Assembly (NCBI RefSeq): GCF_029590555.1
Contig: NZ_CP081001.1
Coordinates: forward strand, 2,294,001-2,358,000
Length of the DNA: 64,000 nt
Origin: Sphingobium sp. V4
Lineage (GTDB): Bacteria > Pseudomonadota > Alphaproteobacteria > Sphingomonadales > Sphingomonadaceae
Direction: 5' to 3'
In this document: positions 8,697 through 16,918 of the stretch, piece by piece
Numbering within the stretch: the stretch's first letter is position 1
Layout: each line of letters starts with the position of its first letter
Program-made: the position numbers and the translations under genes
Notes under the pieces: generated by a model
What the model was told of the DNA's origin: nothing
The model's database searches: none
What the model saw: only the letters and a program-made list of their open reading frames with translations

Positions 8697-9630
8697 GGCA
8701 ATCGGGAAAATCGTCATCGGCATCGCCACCTGCAACCGGCCGCAAGGCCTGTTGCGCACGCTCCGGTCGATCGCGCAGCAAGATACCTGCCTCCATCTGG
8801 AAATCCTGGTCGCGGACAATGACGCCACCCGCCAGGAAGGGATGGCCGTGGTCGAACGGATCGCAAGCGAGGGCTATCGCTGGCCGATCCGCGCCCTGCT
8901 AGTGGCGGAACGTGGCATTCCGCGCGTCCGCAATGCGCTGGTGGCGCAGGCGCTGGGCGATCCGGCCGTGACCCATGTCGCGATGCTGGACGATGACGAG
9001 GCCGCCTCCCCCGGCTGGATCGAGGCGATGGTCGACGCCGCCCGGCAATGGAATGCCGATGTCGTCGGCGGCGCCGTGCTGCGCGAGATGGACGCGCCCG
9101 TGCCCGGCTGGGCGGCGCCCCACCCGCTGCTCCAGCCCAAGATGCGGGGCCAATCCGGCCGGGTCGACCTGGTCGACAGCACCGCCAATGTGCTGATCGC
9201 CGCATCCGCGTTGCACGCCATGGGGAGCGCCCCGTTCGACGAGCGGATGGCGCTGACCGGCGGGTCGGACAAGCAGCTTTTTTCCCGGATGCAGCGCGCC
9301 GGCCATCGTTTCGCCTGGTCGGAGGAGGCGGTCGTGACCGAACTCATCCCCGCCAGCCGGGTGACGCAGAAATGGCTGCTGATGCGCGGTTATCGCATCG
9401 GCATGACGGACATGATGGTCGAGCGTTTCCACAAGGGACGGATGCGCGCTTTGTTGAGCGAAGCGCCCCGCATCCTGGGCGGCGCGGCGTCGGGGGCGTT
9501 CGGCGCCCTGCTCACGCGCGACCGGGGCAAGCGCGTCCAGCGGCTCGGCCGTCTTTATCGCGCGGCCGGCAAGATCGCCGGCCTCGCCGGTTTCCATTAT
9601 GAAGAATATCGAAAGGTGCATGGCGCATGA
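8689..9630 (+). CDS. GT2 family glycosyltransferase (paralogue A1)
   Basis: 313 aa from ATG 8689, overlapping the polymerase by 8 bases. GT-A fold signs: IVIGIATCNRPQGLLRTLRS at the N-terminus, the LVADNDATRQEG nucleotide-binding segment (about 42-53), a VRNALVAQALGD helix (about 83-94) and the metal-binding MLDDDEAASPGW segment (about 99-110, DDD/DE). No membrane anchor is evident. It should add one sugar to the lipid-linked repeat unit in the cytoplasm. It is clearly paralogous to the gene at 13778-14698 (same ADND..RQEG, VRNA..ALGDPA and DDDE segments). Donor and linkage are unknown. Confidence 0.85.
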   Translation: MDRAIGKIVIGIATCNRPQGLLRTLRSIAQQDTCLHLEILVADNDATRQEGMAVVERIASEGYRWPIRALLVAERGIPRVRNALVAQALGDPAVTHVAMLDDDEAASPGWIEAMVDAARQWNADVVGGAVLREMDAPVPGWAAPHPLLQPKMRGQSGRVDLVDSTANVLIAASALHAMGSAPFDERMALTGGSDKQLFSRMQRAGHRFAWSEEAVVTELIPASRVTQKWLLMRGYRIGMTDMMVERFHKGRMRALLSEAPRILGGAASGAFGALLTRDRGKRVQRLGRLYRAAGKIAGLAGFHYEEYRKVHGA

Positions 9631-10589
9631 GCGATGCGACGCATCAGTCTGAACGCCCCTTTTACTCGGTCGTCATCCCGCTCTACAACCGGGCGGACAT
9701 CGTCGGCGCGACGATCCGGTCGGTCCTGGCGCAGGACTGGCAGGATCTGGAGATCGTCGTGATCGATGACGGATCGAAGGACGATCCGCGTCCGGTGATC
9801 GACGCGATCGGCGATCGGCGCGTCCGCTACATCCGGCAGGACAATCAGGGCGGCGGCGCGGCGCGCAACCATGGCATATTGGCAGCGGACGGCCATTATA
9901 TCGCCTTCCTCGATTCCGACGACCTGTTCCTGCCCGGCAAGCTGTCGATCATGGCGAAGGCCTTGGCGGGGGACGATGGCCGCACAGTCCTTTATTCGCG
10001 GATGAAGGTGGACCGGGGCGTAGACCGCTACTGGATACGCCCCGACCGCGGCATCCGCGAGGGCGAGGATGTCGGCGAATATCTGTTCTGCGCCAACCAG
10101 TTCATGCAGACATCGACCATGGTCGTGCCCACCGACCTGGCGCGACGCGTGCTGTTCGACCCGGCGCTCAAGAAAGGGCAGGACCTCGACTTCTGCGTCC
10201 GTTTGCAGGGCGCGGGCGCGCGTTTCCGCATGATCGACCAGCCGCTGACCGTCTGGCTCGACGCGACCGAGGCGGGGCGCACATCCTATGTGAAGGGCTA
10301 TGAAACCTCGCTCGACTGGCTGGAGCGGTGCGGCCACATGCTGACCGTGCGGGCGCGGCGTGGCTATCGCGCGACGGTGCTGGCCTATCATATGGCGCCG
10401 ATCCGGCCGGTGGCGGCGATCCGCGACCTGGCGGTGGGACTGGTCGCGGGCGGCGTGCCTCCGAAGATCATCGCCCGTCAGTTGCTGCGATCCTATCTGC
10501 CCAAGCCGCTCTACCGGTCGCTGGTCAATCGCTTCGTCCTGCATTTCGGCAAGGCGGAGGCCGCGCGCCGCCCGCCGCAACCCTCATGA
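9627..10589 (+). CDS. GT2 family glycosyltransferase (tandem copy B1)
   Basis: 320 aa, ATGA overlap with the previous gene. Classic GT2 architecture: FYSVVIPLYNRADIVGATIR (about 12-31), DDGSKDD (about 47-53), the NQGGGAARNHGI nucleotide-binding loop (about 73-84) and the FLDSDDLFLPGKL metal-binding segment (about 94-106). The C-terminus contains QTSTMVV and DLDFCVRL segments that recur in the next gene, showing a tandem duplication. The likely role is cytoplasmic transfer of one sugar in repeat-unit synthesis. Substrate specificity cannot be deduced. Confidence 0.86.
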   Translation: MSDATHQSERPFYSVVIPLYNRADIVGATIRSVLAQDWQDLEIVVIDDGSKDDPRPVIDAIGDRRVRYIRQDNQGGGAARNHGILAADGHYIAFLDSDDLFLPGKLSIMAKALAGDDGRTVLYSRMKVDRGVDRYWIRPDRGIREGEDVGEYLFCANQFMQTSTMVVPTDLARRVLFDPALKKGQDLDFCVRLQGAGARFRMIDQPLTVWLDATEAGRTSYVKGYETSLDWLERCGHMLTVRARRGYRATVLAYHMAPIRPVAAIRDLAVGLVAGGVPPKIIARQLLRSYLPKPLYRSLVNRFVLHFGKAEAARRPPQPS

Positions 10590-11554
10590 AGCTGGTGGAC
10601 CTCGCCCCCGCCCGCGCCGCCACGACGGCTACGCCGATCTTTTCGGTCATCATCCCGAGCTATGAGCGGCGCGAGCAAACGGTCGCCGCGACCGTCTCCG
10701 CGCTCGAACAGAGTATCGCGGATATCGAGGTGATCGTCGTCATCGACGGATCGACCGACGATACGGAGGCTGCCCTGCGCGGCATCGACGATCCAAGGCT
10801 GACCGTGATCGTGCAGCCCAATCGCGGCGCAGCAGGGGCGCGCAACACCGGCATCGACCATGCGCGCGGCGCCTATGTCGCCTTCCTCGACTGCGACGAC
10901 CTGTTTTTGCCCCATCATCTGTCCGATCTGTTGGTGCTGCTGCAACATGGCGAGAATGTCGTCGCCTATGGGCAGGTCGTCGCCGACCGGGGCGCGGGCC
11001 GCCAGTTCCTGAAACCGCCCCGCGCCATCGCCAGCGGCGAGACCATGGACCGTTACCTGATGTGCGAACGCGGGTTCGTGCAGACCAGCAGCATGGCGCT
11101 GAGCCGCGCACTGGCGCGCAGGGTCCGCTATCGCGAGGATGTGGGCTTTGGCGACGATACCGACTTCGCCATGCGCCTGGCGCTCGCCGGCGGTCGCTTC
11201 CTGATGACGGAACGGCCCGGCACGATCTGGACCGACCGGCAGACCGGAGACCGGCTTTCGCAGGTGCGCGACAATATCGGCAATCTGACATGGCTGCGCG
11301 ACCTGCGCCCGCATATCTCGGCCAAAGCCTTTTCCGCCTATCTGGGCTGGCACGCGGCGAAGAGCATCTGGCCGGTCAGCCACCGCAGGGCGATGGGCTA
11401 TTATCTGTCCGCACTGGTCCGGGGCGCGTTCGGGCCGCGGCTGGCCGCGACGATCCTACTCCAGATCGTCATGCCCGACCCGCTATATCGTCGCCTGTCG
11501 GATCGGTGGATCGACTTTTCCCACATGCTCGCGGGCAAGGGACCGCGGCTGTGA
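10586..11554 (+). CDS. GT2 family glycosyltransferase (tandem copy B2)
   Basis: 322 aa. The ATG at 10586 overlaps the preceding stop (ATGA) and is preferred to a much longer frame running back into the upstream gene. GT2 motifs: FSVIIPSYERREQTVAATVS (about 20-39), VIDGSTDD (about 51-58), NRGAAGARNTGI (about 79-90) and FLDCDDLFLPHHL (about 99-111). It is collinear with the upstream copy through the C-terminal region (QTSSMALS, DTDFAMRL), so the two genes look like a diverged tandem duplication that added a sugar to the repeat unit. Stop overlaps the GH10 gene start. Confidence 0.86.
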   Translation: MKLVDLAPARAATTATPIFSVIIPSYERREQTVAATVSALEQSIADIEVIVVIDGSTDDTEAALRGIDDPRLTVIVQPNRGAAGARNTGIDHARGAYVAFLDCDDLFLPHHLSDLLVLLQHGENVVAYGQVVADRGAGRQFLKPPRAIASGETMDRYLMCERGFVQTSSMALSRALARRVRYREDVGFGDDTDFAMRLALAGGRFLMTERPGTIWTDRQTGDRLSQVRDNIGNLTWLRDLRPHISAKAFSAYLGWHAAKSIWPVSHRRAMGYYLSALVRGAFGPRLAATILLQIVMPDPLYRRLSDRWIDFSHMLAGKGPRL

Positions 11555-12699
11555 GGCGACGGGAATTCCTGGCCGGCTCGCTCGCCCTGTCCGCCTGCGC
11601 GCCGATGCCGCCAAGCCATGCGCGCGACGGTGCCGCGACCGAAAGCATCGCAGCCCGCGCCCGCCGGTCAGGCCGCAGCTTCGGCGCGGCGGTCAAGTCG
11701 CGCCTGTTGCGCGAAGACAAGGCCTTCGCCGCCGCCGTCGCACGCGAATGCGACATGGTGGTCCAGGAATATGAGTTGAAGCGCGGCACGACCGAGCGAA
11801 AGCGCGGACGGTTCGATTTCAGCGGCGCCGATCAGATCCTCGCCTTCGCGCAGCGCAATCGGATGGCCGCGCGCGGCCATGCGCTGGTCTGGTACGCTGC
11901 CAATCCGCCCTGGCTCCAGCCCGCGCTGGAAGCGACCGACCGCGCGGGGCGCGAGCGGCTGATGACCAGCTATATCGACGCCGCAATGCCGCGCTATGCT
12001 GGCCGGATCACGGAATGGGACGTGGTCAACGAGCCACTGGAACCCAAAGACGGCCGCGCCGACGGGATGCGCCAGAACAGCATGTGGATGCGCGGGCTGG
12101 GCGAGGACTATATCGACATCGCCTTCCACCATGCGCGCGAGGCGGATCCCGGCGCGACGCTGTTCCTGACCGATTATGGGGTGGAGCATGATTCCCCCCG
12201 CTGCGAACGGCGGCGCACCGCAATGCTGAAACTGCTGGACCGGCTGATGGCGCGCAACGTGCCCATCGACGCGATCGGCATCCAGGGCCATCTCAAGCCC
12301 TTCCGAGAGGGGTTCGATCAGACAGTGTTCGGCCGCTTCCTGCGGCAGCTGAGCGATTATGGCCTCAGCCTGTCGATCACCGAGTTCGACATCGCCGACA
12401 GGGGCGGACCGCCCAATCCCGACAAACGCGACCGGGAGGTAGCGGCGGTGGCCAAGGCGGTGCTGGACGTCGCCTTCGACAATCCGGCGATGCAGGCGCT
12501 GCTCTGCTGGGGCCTGTCGGACCGTTATAGCTGGCTGTCCAATTTTCCCGACTATAAATGGCCCGATGGACAATTGTCCCGCGGCCTGCCCCTCGACGAC
12601 AAGATGCGCCGCAAGCCGCTCTGGGATGCGATCGGCGCCGCGTTCGATGCAGCCCCCGCCGCGCGGCGACAAGCCAACCTTCGGAGACATGACGCATGA
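11551..12699 (+). CDS. GH10 family endo-glycosidase, exported lipoprotein-like
   Basis: 382 aa from GTG 11551 in a GTGA overlap; the longer frame upstream is a shadow of the glycosyltransferase. The N-terminus MRRREFLAGSLALSAC combines a twin-arginine motif with a lipobox (LSAC, Cys16), suggesting Tat export and lipid anchoring. The body is a GH10 TIM barrel: HALVWYAANPPWL near 110, acid/base Glu161 in WDVVNEP, and nucleophile Glu278 in SITEFDIAD. GH10 enzymes cleave beta-1,4-xylan and, in some members, other beta-1,4-glycans. Inside an EPS operon it more likely trims or releases the exopolysaccharide than degrades plant xylan (inference). Confidence 0.9.
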   Translation: MRRREFLAGSLALSACAPMPPSHARDGAATESIAARARRSGRSFGAAVKSRLLREDKAFAAAVARECDMVVQEYELKRGTTERKRGRFDFSGADQILAFAQRNRMAARGHALVWYAANPPWLQPALEATDRAGRERLMTSYIDAAMPRYAGRITEWDVVNEPLEPKDGRADGMRQNSMWMRGLGEDYIDIAFHHAREADPGATLFLTDYGVEHDSPRCERRRTAMLKLLDRLMARNVPIDAIGIQGHLKPFREGFDQTVFGRFLRQLSDYGLSLSITEFDIADRGGPPNPDKRDREVAAVAKAVLDVAFDNPAMQALLCWGLSDRYSWLSNFPDYKWPDGQLSRGLPLDDKMRRKPLWDAIGAAFDAAPAARRQANLRRHDA

Positions 12700-13781
12700 G
12701 GATTTCTTCGCTCACCGGCCTGCGTGGCGTGGCGGCGGTTTCCGTGCTGCTCTATCATATTCCGCACAACCCGGCCTTCGCTGCCTTCGCCATGCCGATC
12801 TTCTCGCGCGCCTATCTGGCGGTCGACCTGTTCTTCATCCTCAGCGGATTCGTCATCTCGCTGGGTTATCATGAGCGGGTGATGGGTCGGCCAGGATGGG
12901 CCAGCTATGTTGACTTCCTGATCAATCGCATGGCGCGCGTCTGGCCGCTGCACCTGATCGTGACGCTCGTTTTCATGGGGCGCATCCTCCTCAATGTGTC
13001 TGGCAATCAGGCGATCGACCTCGACGCTCCCAATGTCGTCAGCAACCTGCTGATGGTGCAGAGCTGGGGCTGGGGCACGGAACCGATCGCCGGCAACAGC
13101 TGGTCGGTCAGCACGGAAGTCGCGGCCTATCTGCTCTATCCGCTCATCGCGCTGATCGCTTTCTCCCGCTGGGCCTGGGTACAGGGCATCGCCGCCGTCG
13201 CGCTGCTGGCGATGGTGGCAGCGTCCGGACTGGGATCGAGCGGCCCGCTCGACGTCAACGACAGCGACACGGTGCTGACCCTGCTGCGCTGCCTGGCCGG
13301 CTTCTCGCTCGGCGTGCTCGCCTATCGCGTCGCCGACCGGCGCTGGTGCCGGGCGCTCATCGACCGGCCGGGCGGCTTTGCCGCCGTCTGCGCGCTGATC
13401 GGCGTCGCGCTCTGGTTGCCGGGCAAGGTCGACCTGCTCGTCGTCTGCCTGATGCCGGCACTGGTCCTGAGTTGCTATTATGACGGCCCGGCCGCGCGCG
13501 CCGCCATGTCCAACCCGGTCAGCTTCCACCTGGGCCTCATCAGCTATTCCATATACCTGTGGCACCCGCTGGTCCGCGATGTGGTGGCGCGGGTCATGAC
13601 GATGGCGCATGGACGCGGCATCACCGGCATGGACGGGCTGTTCGTCGTGGCGATGCTGGTGGCGACCTGGCTGCTCTGCTGGGCCAGCTATGCGCTGGTC
13701 GAGCTGCGCGGGCATCGGCTCGTCAAATGGCTGCAGCGGCGCGCACAACGGCGCCTGGACGTCAGGGAAGCGACGATTTGA
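12696..13781 (+). CDS. Acyltransferase 3 family membrane protein (OafA-like)
   Basis: 361 aa, ATGA overlap with the GH10 gene. Starts ISSLTGLRGVAAVSVLLYH, the canonical acyltransferase-3 entry with the R..A....H catalytic segment in the first helix, followed by FFILSGFVISLGY and about ten membrane helices, ending in SIYLWHPLVRDVV and a basic tail. There is no SGNH domain. The family moves acetyl, succinyl or similar groups from the cytoplasm onto sugars. In this operon it should decorate the exopolysaccharide, analogous to acetylation or glyceration of sphingans. The acyl donor is unknown. Confidence 0.87.
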   Translation: MRISSLTGLRGVAAVSVLLYHIPHNPAFAAFAMPIFSRAYLAVDLFFILSGFVISLGYHERVMGRPGWASYVDFLINRMARVWPLHLIVTLVFMGRILLNVSGNQAIDLDAPNVVSNLLMVQSWGWGTEPIAGNSWSVSTEVAAYLLYPLIALIAFSRWAWVQGIAAVALLAMVAASGLGSSGPLDVNDSDTVLTLLRCLAGFSLGVLAYRVADRRWCRALIDRPGGFAAVCALIGVALWLPGKVDLLVVCLMPALVLSCYYDGPAARAAMSNPVSFHLGLISYSIYLWHPLVRDVVARVMTMAHGRGITGMDGLFVVAMLVATWLLCWASYALVELRGHRLVKWLQRRAQRRLDVREATI

Positions 13782-14698
13782 CCGCTCCCGGCAAGCCGAT
13801 CTGGATCGCGATCCCAACCTTCCGCCGTCCCCGGCAACTGCGTCACCTGCTCGAAACATTGCCCGCGGTGGTCGCCGGGAAGGACGCGATGCTGCTGGTC
13901 GCCGACAATGACCCCGAACGCCAAGAGGGTGCGGCGGTCGTGCGCGACCTGATCGAATCGGGCTATGAGCTGCCGGTGACGCTGCTCCCCGTGCCGGAGC
14001 CGGGCCTGTGCGCCGTCCGCAACGCCATCGTGGCGGCCGCGCTCGGCGATCCGGCGATGCGCTTCCTCGCGATGATCGACGATGACGAATGGCCCCAGCC
14101 CGGCTGGCTCGACGCCCTGCTCGCCTGCCAGGCTGGGGTGGACGCCGACGTCGTGGCCGGCCCGGTCGATTCGATGTTCGTCGGCCCGGCACCGCGCTGG
14201 GCGCATGAAACGCTGGTGTTCCGCGCAGAAGAGCGGCCGGCGGGCGTGACGGCCATGCTCTGGGCCAGCAACAATCTGCTCCTTCGCCGCGCGGCGCTGG
14301 AGATGCTGGAGCGCCCCTGGTTCGATCCGCGCTTTAACCGCAGCGGCGGCGAGGACCTGGACTATCTGGCCCGACTGGCCCGCGCCGGGGCGCGCTTCGG
14401 CTGGGCGCCCGATGCGCGCGTCAGCGAATGGGTGCCGCCCGAACGGGCACGCCTTGGCTGGGTTTTGCGGCGCATGTGGCGCATCGGCTGCACCGAAACG
14501 CTGGCGCGGCGGAAGGAGACGCCATTGCCGGTCCTGCTGATTCGCTCCGTCGGCATCGTGGCGCTTCGCACGGCGGGCCTGTCCGCCCTGTTGCTGCCCG
14601 GCGCGCATCGTGTCGACATCGCCGGGCAGTGGATCAAGAGCTGGGGCCGCCTCTACGCGCTCGCGGGCGGCGGCCACAAGGCTTATGGCGCGCTGTAG
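13778..14698 (+). CDS. GT2 family glycosyltransferase (paralogue A2)
   Basis: 306 aa using TTG 13778 in a TTGA overlap with the acyltransferase stop, matching the operon pattern. Motifs: IWIAIPTFRRPRQLRHLLE near the N-terminus, LVADNDPERQEG (about 40-51), VRNAIVAAALGDPAMR (about 81-96) and the metal-binding MIDDDEWPQPGW segment (about 100-111). It is a paralogue of the gene at 8689-9630 but separated from it by five genes. It is the last plus-strand gene of the EPS operon, and its last 16 bases overlap the convergent GH16 gene. Cytoplasmic sugar transfer is expected; the donor is unknown. Confidence 0.84.
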   Translation: MTAPGKPIWIAIPTFRRPRQLRHLLETLPAVVAGKDAMLLVADNDPERQEGAAVVRDLIESGYELPVTLLPVPEPGLCAVRNAIVAAALGDPAMRFLAMIDDDEWPQPGWLDALLACQAGVDADVVAGPVDSMFVGPAPRWAHETLVFRAEERPAGVTAMLWASNNLLLRRAALEMLERPWFDPRFNRSGGEDLDYLARLARAGARFGWAPDARVSEWVPPERARLGWVLRRMWRIGCTETLARRKETPLPVLLIRSVGIVALRTAGLSALLLPGAHRVDIAGQWIKSWGRLYALAGGGHKAYGAL

Positions 14699-16059
14699 AT
14701 CTTGAAGCTGCGGATGATCATGTCGCCCGACCCGTCGGTAAACGCGCTGTCGGTCTTAACCGCGACATCCATGATGGGGTACCAGCGGAAACCCTGGAAA
14801 GGATTGACCGACTGGTAGGTTTCCTTCCCGTCCACGAACCAGGTGATATAGTCGCGCTGGATATCGACCGCGAAACGGTGGAAATCCTCCGAATAGCCCT
14901 TGATGCCATAGGCCTGCTCGGTCTGGATCACGACGCCGCGCTGGAACGACCGGACCCCGCCGGAACCGCCATGGATGGTCTGGCCGACATGTCGGTCGAA
15001 ATCCCAGTAGCTCTGATAGCCAAAGCCTTCATAGATATCGATTTCCGGCGGCCAGCCGCTGGTCGACACCAGCCAGAAGGCCGGCCATGTGCCGCGCCGG
15101 TTGGGCATCCGCGCATCCCATTCATATTGGCCATAGCCAATCTGCGAGGCGAGGAAATTGCGTCCGTCGAGCACTGACGCGCCATATTTCCAGCTCTGCC
15201 CTTCGTAGTAGATCGGGGTCGCCAGCTTCTGCGTGTGCAGGACCAGTCCCTTGCTGCTCCAGTAGACCGGCCCTTCGATGCCAGGCCAGATCGAGGAATC
15301 GAGATAGAGTCCGGTTTCGCCATTGGCGACCTGCGTGCGGCCATGGGACAGCGATGTCGCCCAGCGATCCCAGCCGCCATCGGGCGACCTTTTGTGCGTG
15401 TCCTTGAGCAGTTCGAACTGAAGCGTTCCGGTCGGCGCGAACGTACGCGCGGCGCGGAAGGTGCCGGTCGCCTTGGCCGTCACCGTCGCGGTGCTGGAGG
15501 CGGTGACGGTACCGACCGACTGGCCCTGCAACCCGCCCCAGGGCGCCTCGCGCAGCTTGAGCTGGAAGAACTGCCCCTCGGCCGCGCCGATGATCGGGAC
15601 GGCGACCGTCTGCGTCAGCGGGTCGCCGGGGCGGAAGATCACGACCGTGTCGACCGTCTGGTAATGATAGCCCGACAGCGCCCGCAACGTGCCCGACCCA
15701 TTGACCGTGACGACCCGCGCGATCACGGTGTTGGGCGTTGCGCGATCGAGGGTGATCGGCACATAGGCGGTTCCGGTGCCGGGACGGAAGGTCGCATTGC
15801 CGATCGACAGGGTGGCCTTGTCGGGCAATTTGGTGCCGTTCGCAAAGTCGAAGGTGGAGAAGCTGGACGTCGTTGCCGTGCTGCCAACACTCGCAATGCT
15901 CGTCTGCGTCGATGACGTCGTCGTGCTATAGTTAACGGTATTTAAACTATTTGCATCGATACTTGTCGTCGAAGTCAAAATCGTGGCTGCCCCGGCTGCG
16001 ATGACGCAGAACACGGCAAACCCGGCTCCGATGGCGGAGCCGACCTGTTTGCTGTTCAT
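14683..16059 (-). CDS. GH16 family glycoside hydrolase with Calx-beta-like N-terminal domain
   Basis: 458 aa. An N-terminal hydrophobic segment (about 8-29) acts as signal or anchor, followed by a Ser/Thr/Asn-rich linker of unusually AT-rich sequence (about 30-75). Residues about 80-180 look like a Calx-beta-type sandwich (ATLSIGNATFRPGTGTAYVP and following). The C-terminal catalytic domain carries the GH16 signature with Glu339, Asp341 and Glu344 in PPEIDIYEGFG, preceded by RMPNRRGTWPAFWLVS. GH16 enzymes are retaining beta-1,3/1,4-glucanases and related hydrolases or transglycosylases. Convergent to the EPS operon and overlapping it by 16 bases, it probably processes the same polymer outside the cell. 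Confidence 0.87.
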   Translation of the reverse strand: MNSKQVGSAIGAGFAVFCVIAAGAATILTSTTSIDANSLNTVNYSTTTSSTQTSIASVGSTATTSSFSTFDFANGTKLPDKATLSIGNATFRPGTGTAYVPITLDRATPNTVIARVVTVNGSGTLRALSGYHYQTVDTVVIFRPGDPLTQTVAVPIIGAAEGQFFQLKLREAPWGGLQGQSVGTVTASSTATVTAKATGTFRAARTFAPTGTLQFELLKDTHKRSPDGGWDRWATSLSHGRTQVANGETGLYLDSSIWPGIEGPVYWSSKGLVLHTQKLATPIYYEGQSWKYGASVLDGRNFLASQIGYGQYEWDARMPNRRGTWPAFWLVSTSGWPPEIDIYEGFGYQSYWDFDRHVGQTIHGGSGGVRSFQRGVVIQTEQAYGIKGYSEDFHRFAVDIQRDYITWFVDGKETYQSVNPFQGFRWYPIMDVAVKTDSAFTDGSGDMIIRSFKIYSAP

Positions 16060-16287
16060 GATAAAACCCCCTGCGGTTCATCCTGAAAATCCGCCAGGCA
16101 CATTAACAAAGCCTTGCGGACGAACACGGTTCACCGCAATCTCGGGGAAATTGCGACGAGCCGCTTTCGGGCGACCATTGCCGCCGGATGCACCGCCGCT
16201 CGCAACCCGTTGCGTGCGGCAGGCTGACGCTTCCTTGGGCGTTGCAAGGCCCGGATGGCAGTCGGGCGATCATGCAGGAGACAGGTG

Positions 16288-16656
16288 TTGCGGGTCATGG
16301 TGCTGGTCAAGGCGACCGAGGACAGCGAAAAGGGCGTGTTTCCCGAAGCGTGGACGTCGCAGATGATGGCAGCGATGGGCCGGTTCAACGATGCGCTGCG
16401 CGCGGCCGGTATCCTGGTTATGGCGGACGGGCTTCAACCTTCCTCCGCCGGCAAGCGGATCGCGTTTGACGGGGTTGGGCGCAGCATCATCGACGGGCCG
16501 TTCCCGTTGCCCTCCGAGCTGGTCGCGGGCTTCTGGCTCTGGGACGTGAAGGACATGGACGAAGCGGTCGCCTGGGCGAAACGCTGCCCCAATCCAATGC
16601 CAGGACCGTGCGAAATCGAGATCCGGCCGCTCCACGACCTGCACGCCCCGGAGTGA
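16288..16656 (+). CDS. YciI-like (YCII/DGPF family) small protein
   Basis: 122 aa starting at TTG 16288, chosen because AGGAGA lies 6 bases upstream and the product then begins MRVMVLVKATEDSE, as in the family; ATG 16297 is possible but would lose the first strand. The protein contains the DGPFPLPSELVAGFWLWDVK core, including the DGPF-type motif, and a FNDALRAAGILVMADGLQPS segment. Members are dimeric ferredoxin-like-fold proteins, often encoded near ECF sigma factors, with no settled reaction. No sigma-factor gene is adjacent here, so no role is assigned. It lies between the EPS/GH16 block and the kinase cassette, transcribed away from GH16. Confidence 0.78.
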   Translation: MRVMVLVKATEDSEKGVFPEAWTSQMMAAMGRFNDALRAAGILVMADGLQPSSAGKRIAFDGVGRSIIDGPFPLPSELVAGFWLWDVKDMDEAVAWAKRCPNPMPGPCEIEIRPLHDLHAPE

Positions 16657-16918
16657 GATACGCCCGATACCGCCAGTCATCATCGTGAAGACACCGCGTT
16701 CCATGCCGAGGACAAGCCCAGAATGGTCGCGAGCCGCGGCTGGAGCCCTCATCTGCAAAACAGAAAAGGACGCCGGCCGCTTTGTCCCTCCACCGAGCAG
16801 CAATGTTTGGCGTCAGTTTCTCCTCGGCCGCCGCCAGCACGCGCCATAGGTGCCCGCCCAGATTTCTGCATGTCCGCTTGGCTATGCCGGGCCTCTATCT
16901 GTTGGACGAGCAGTCGAG

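Noticed and set aside
7185..8828. 547-codon minus-strand frame opposite the polymerase gene
   Set aside because: Charged low-complexity translation characteristic of a complement of membrane-protein codons; no family seen.
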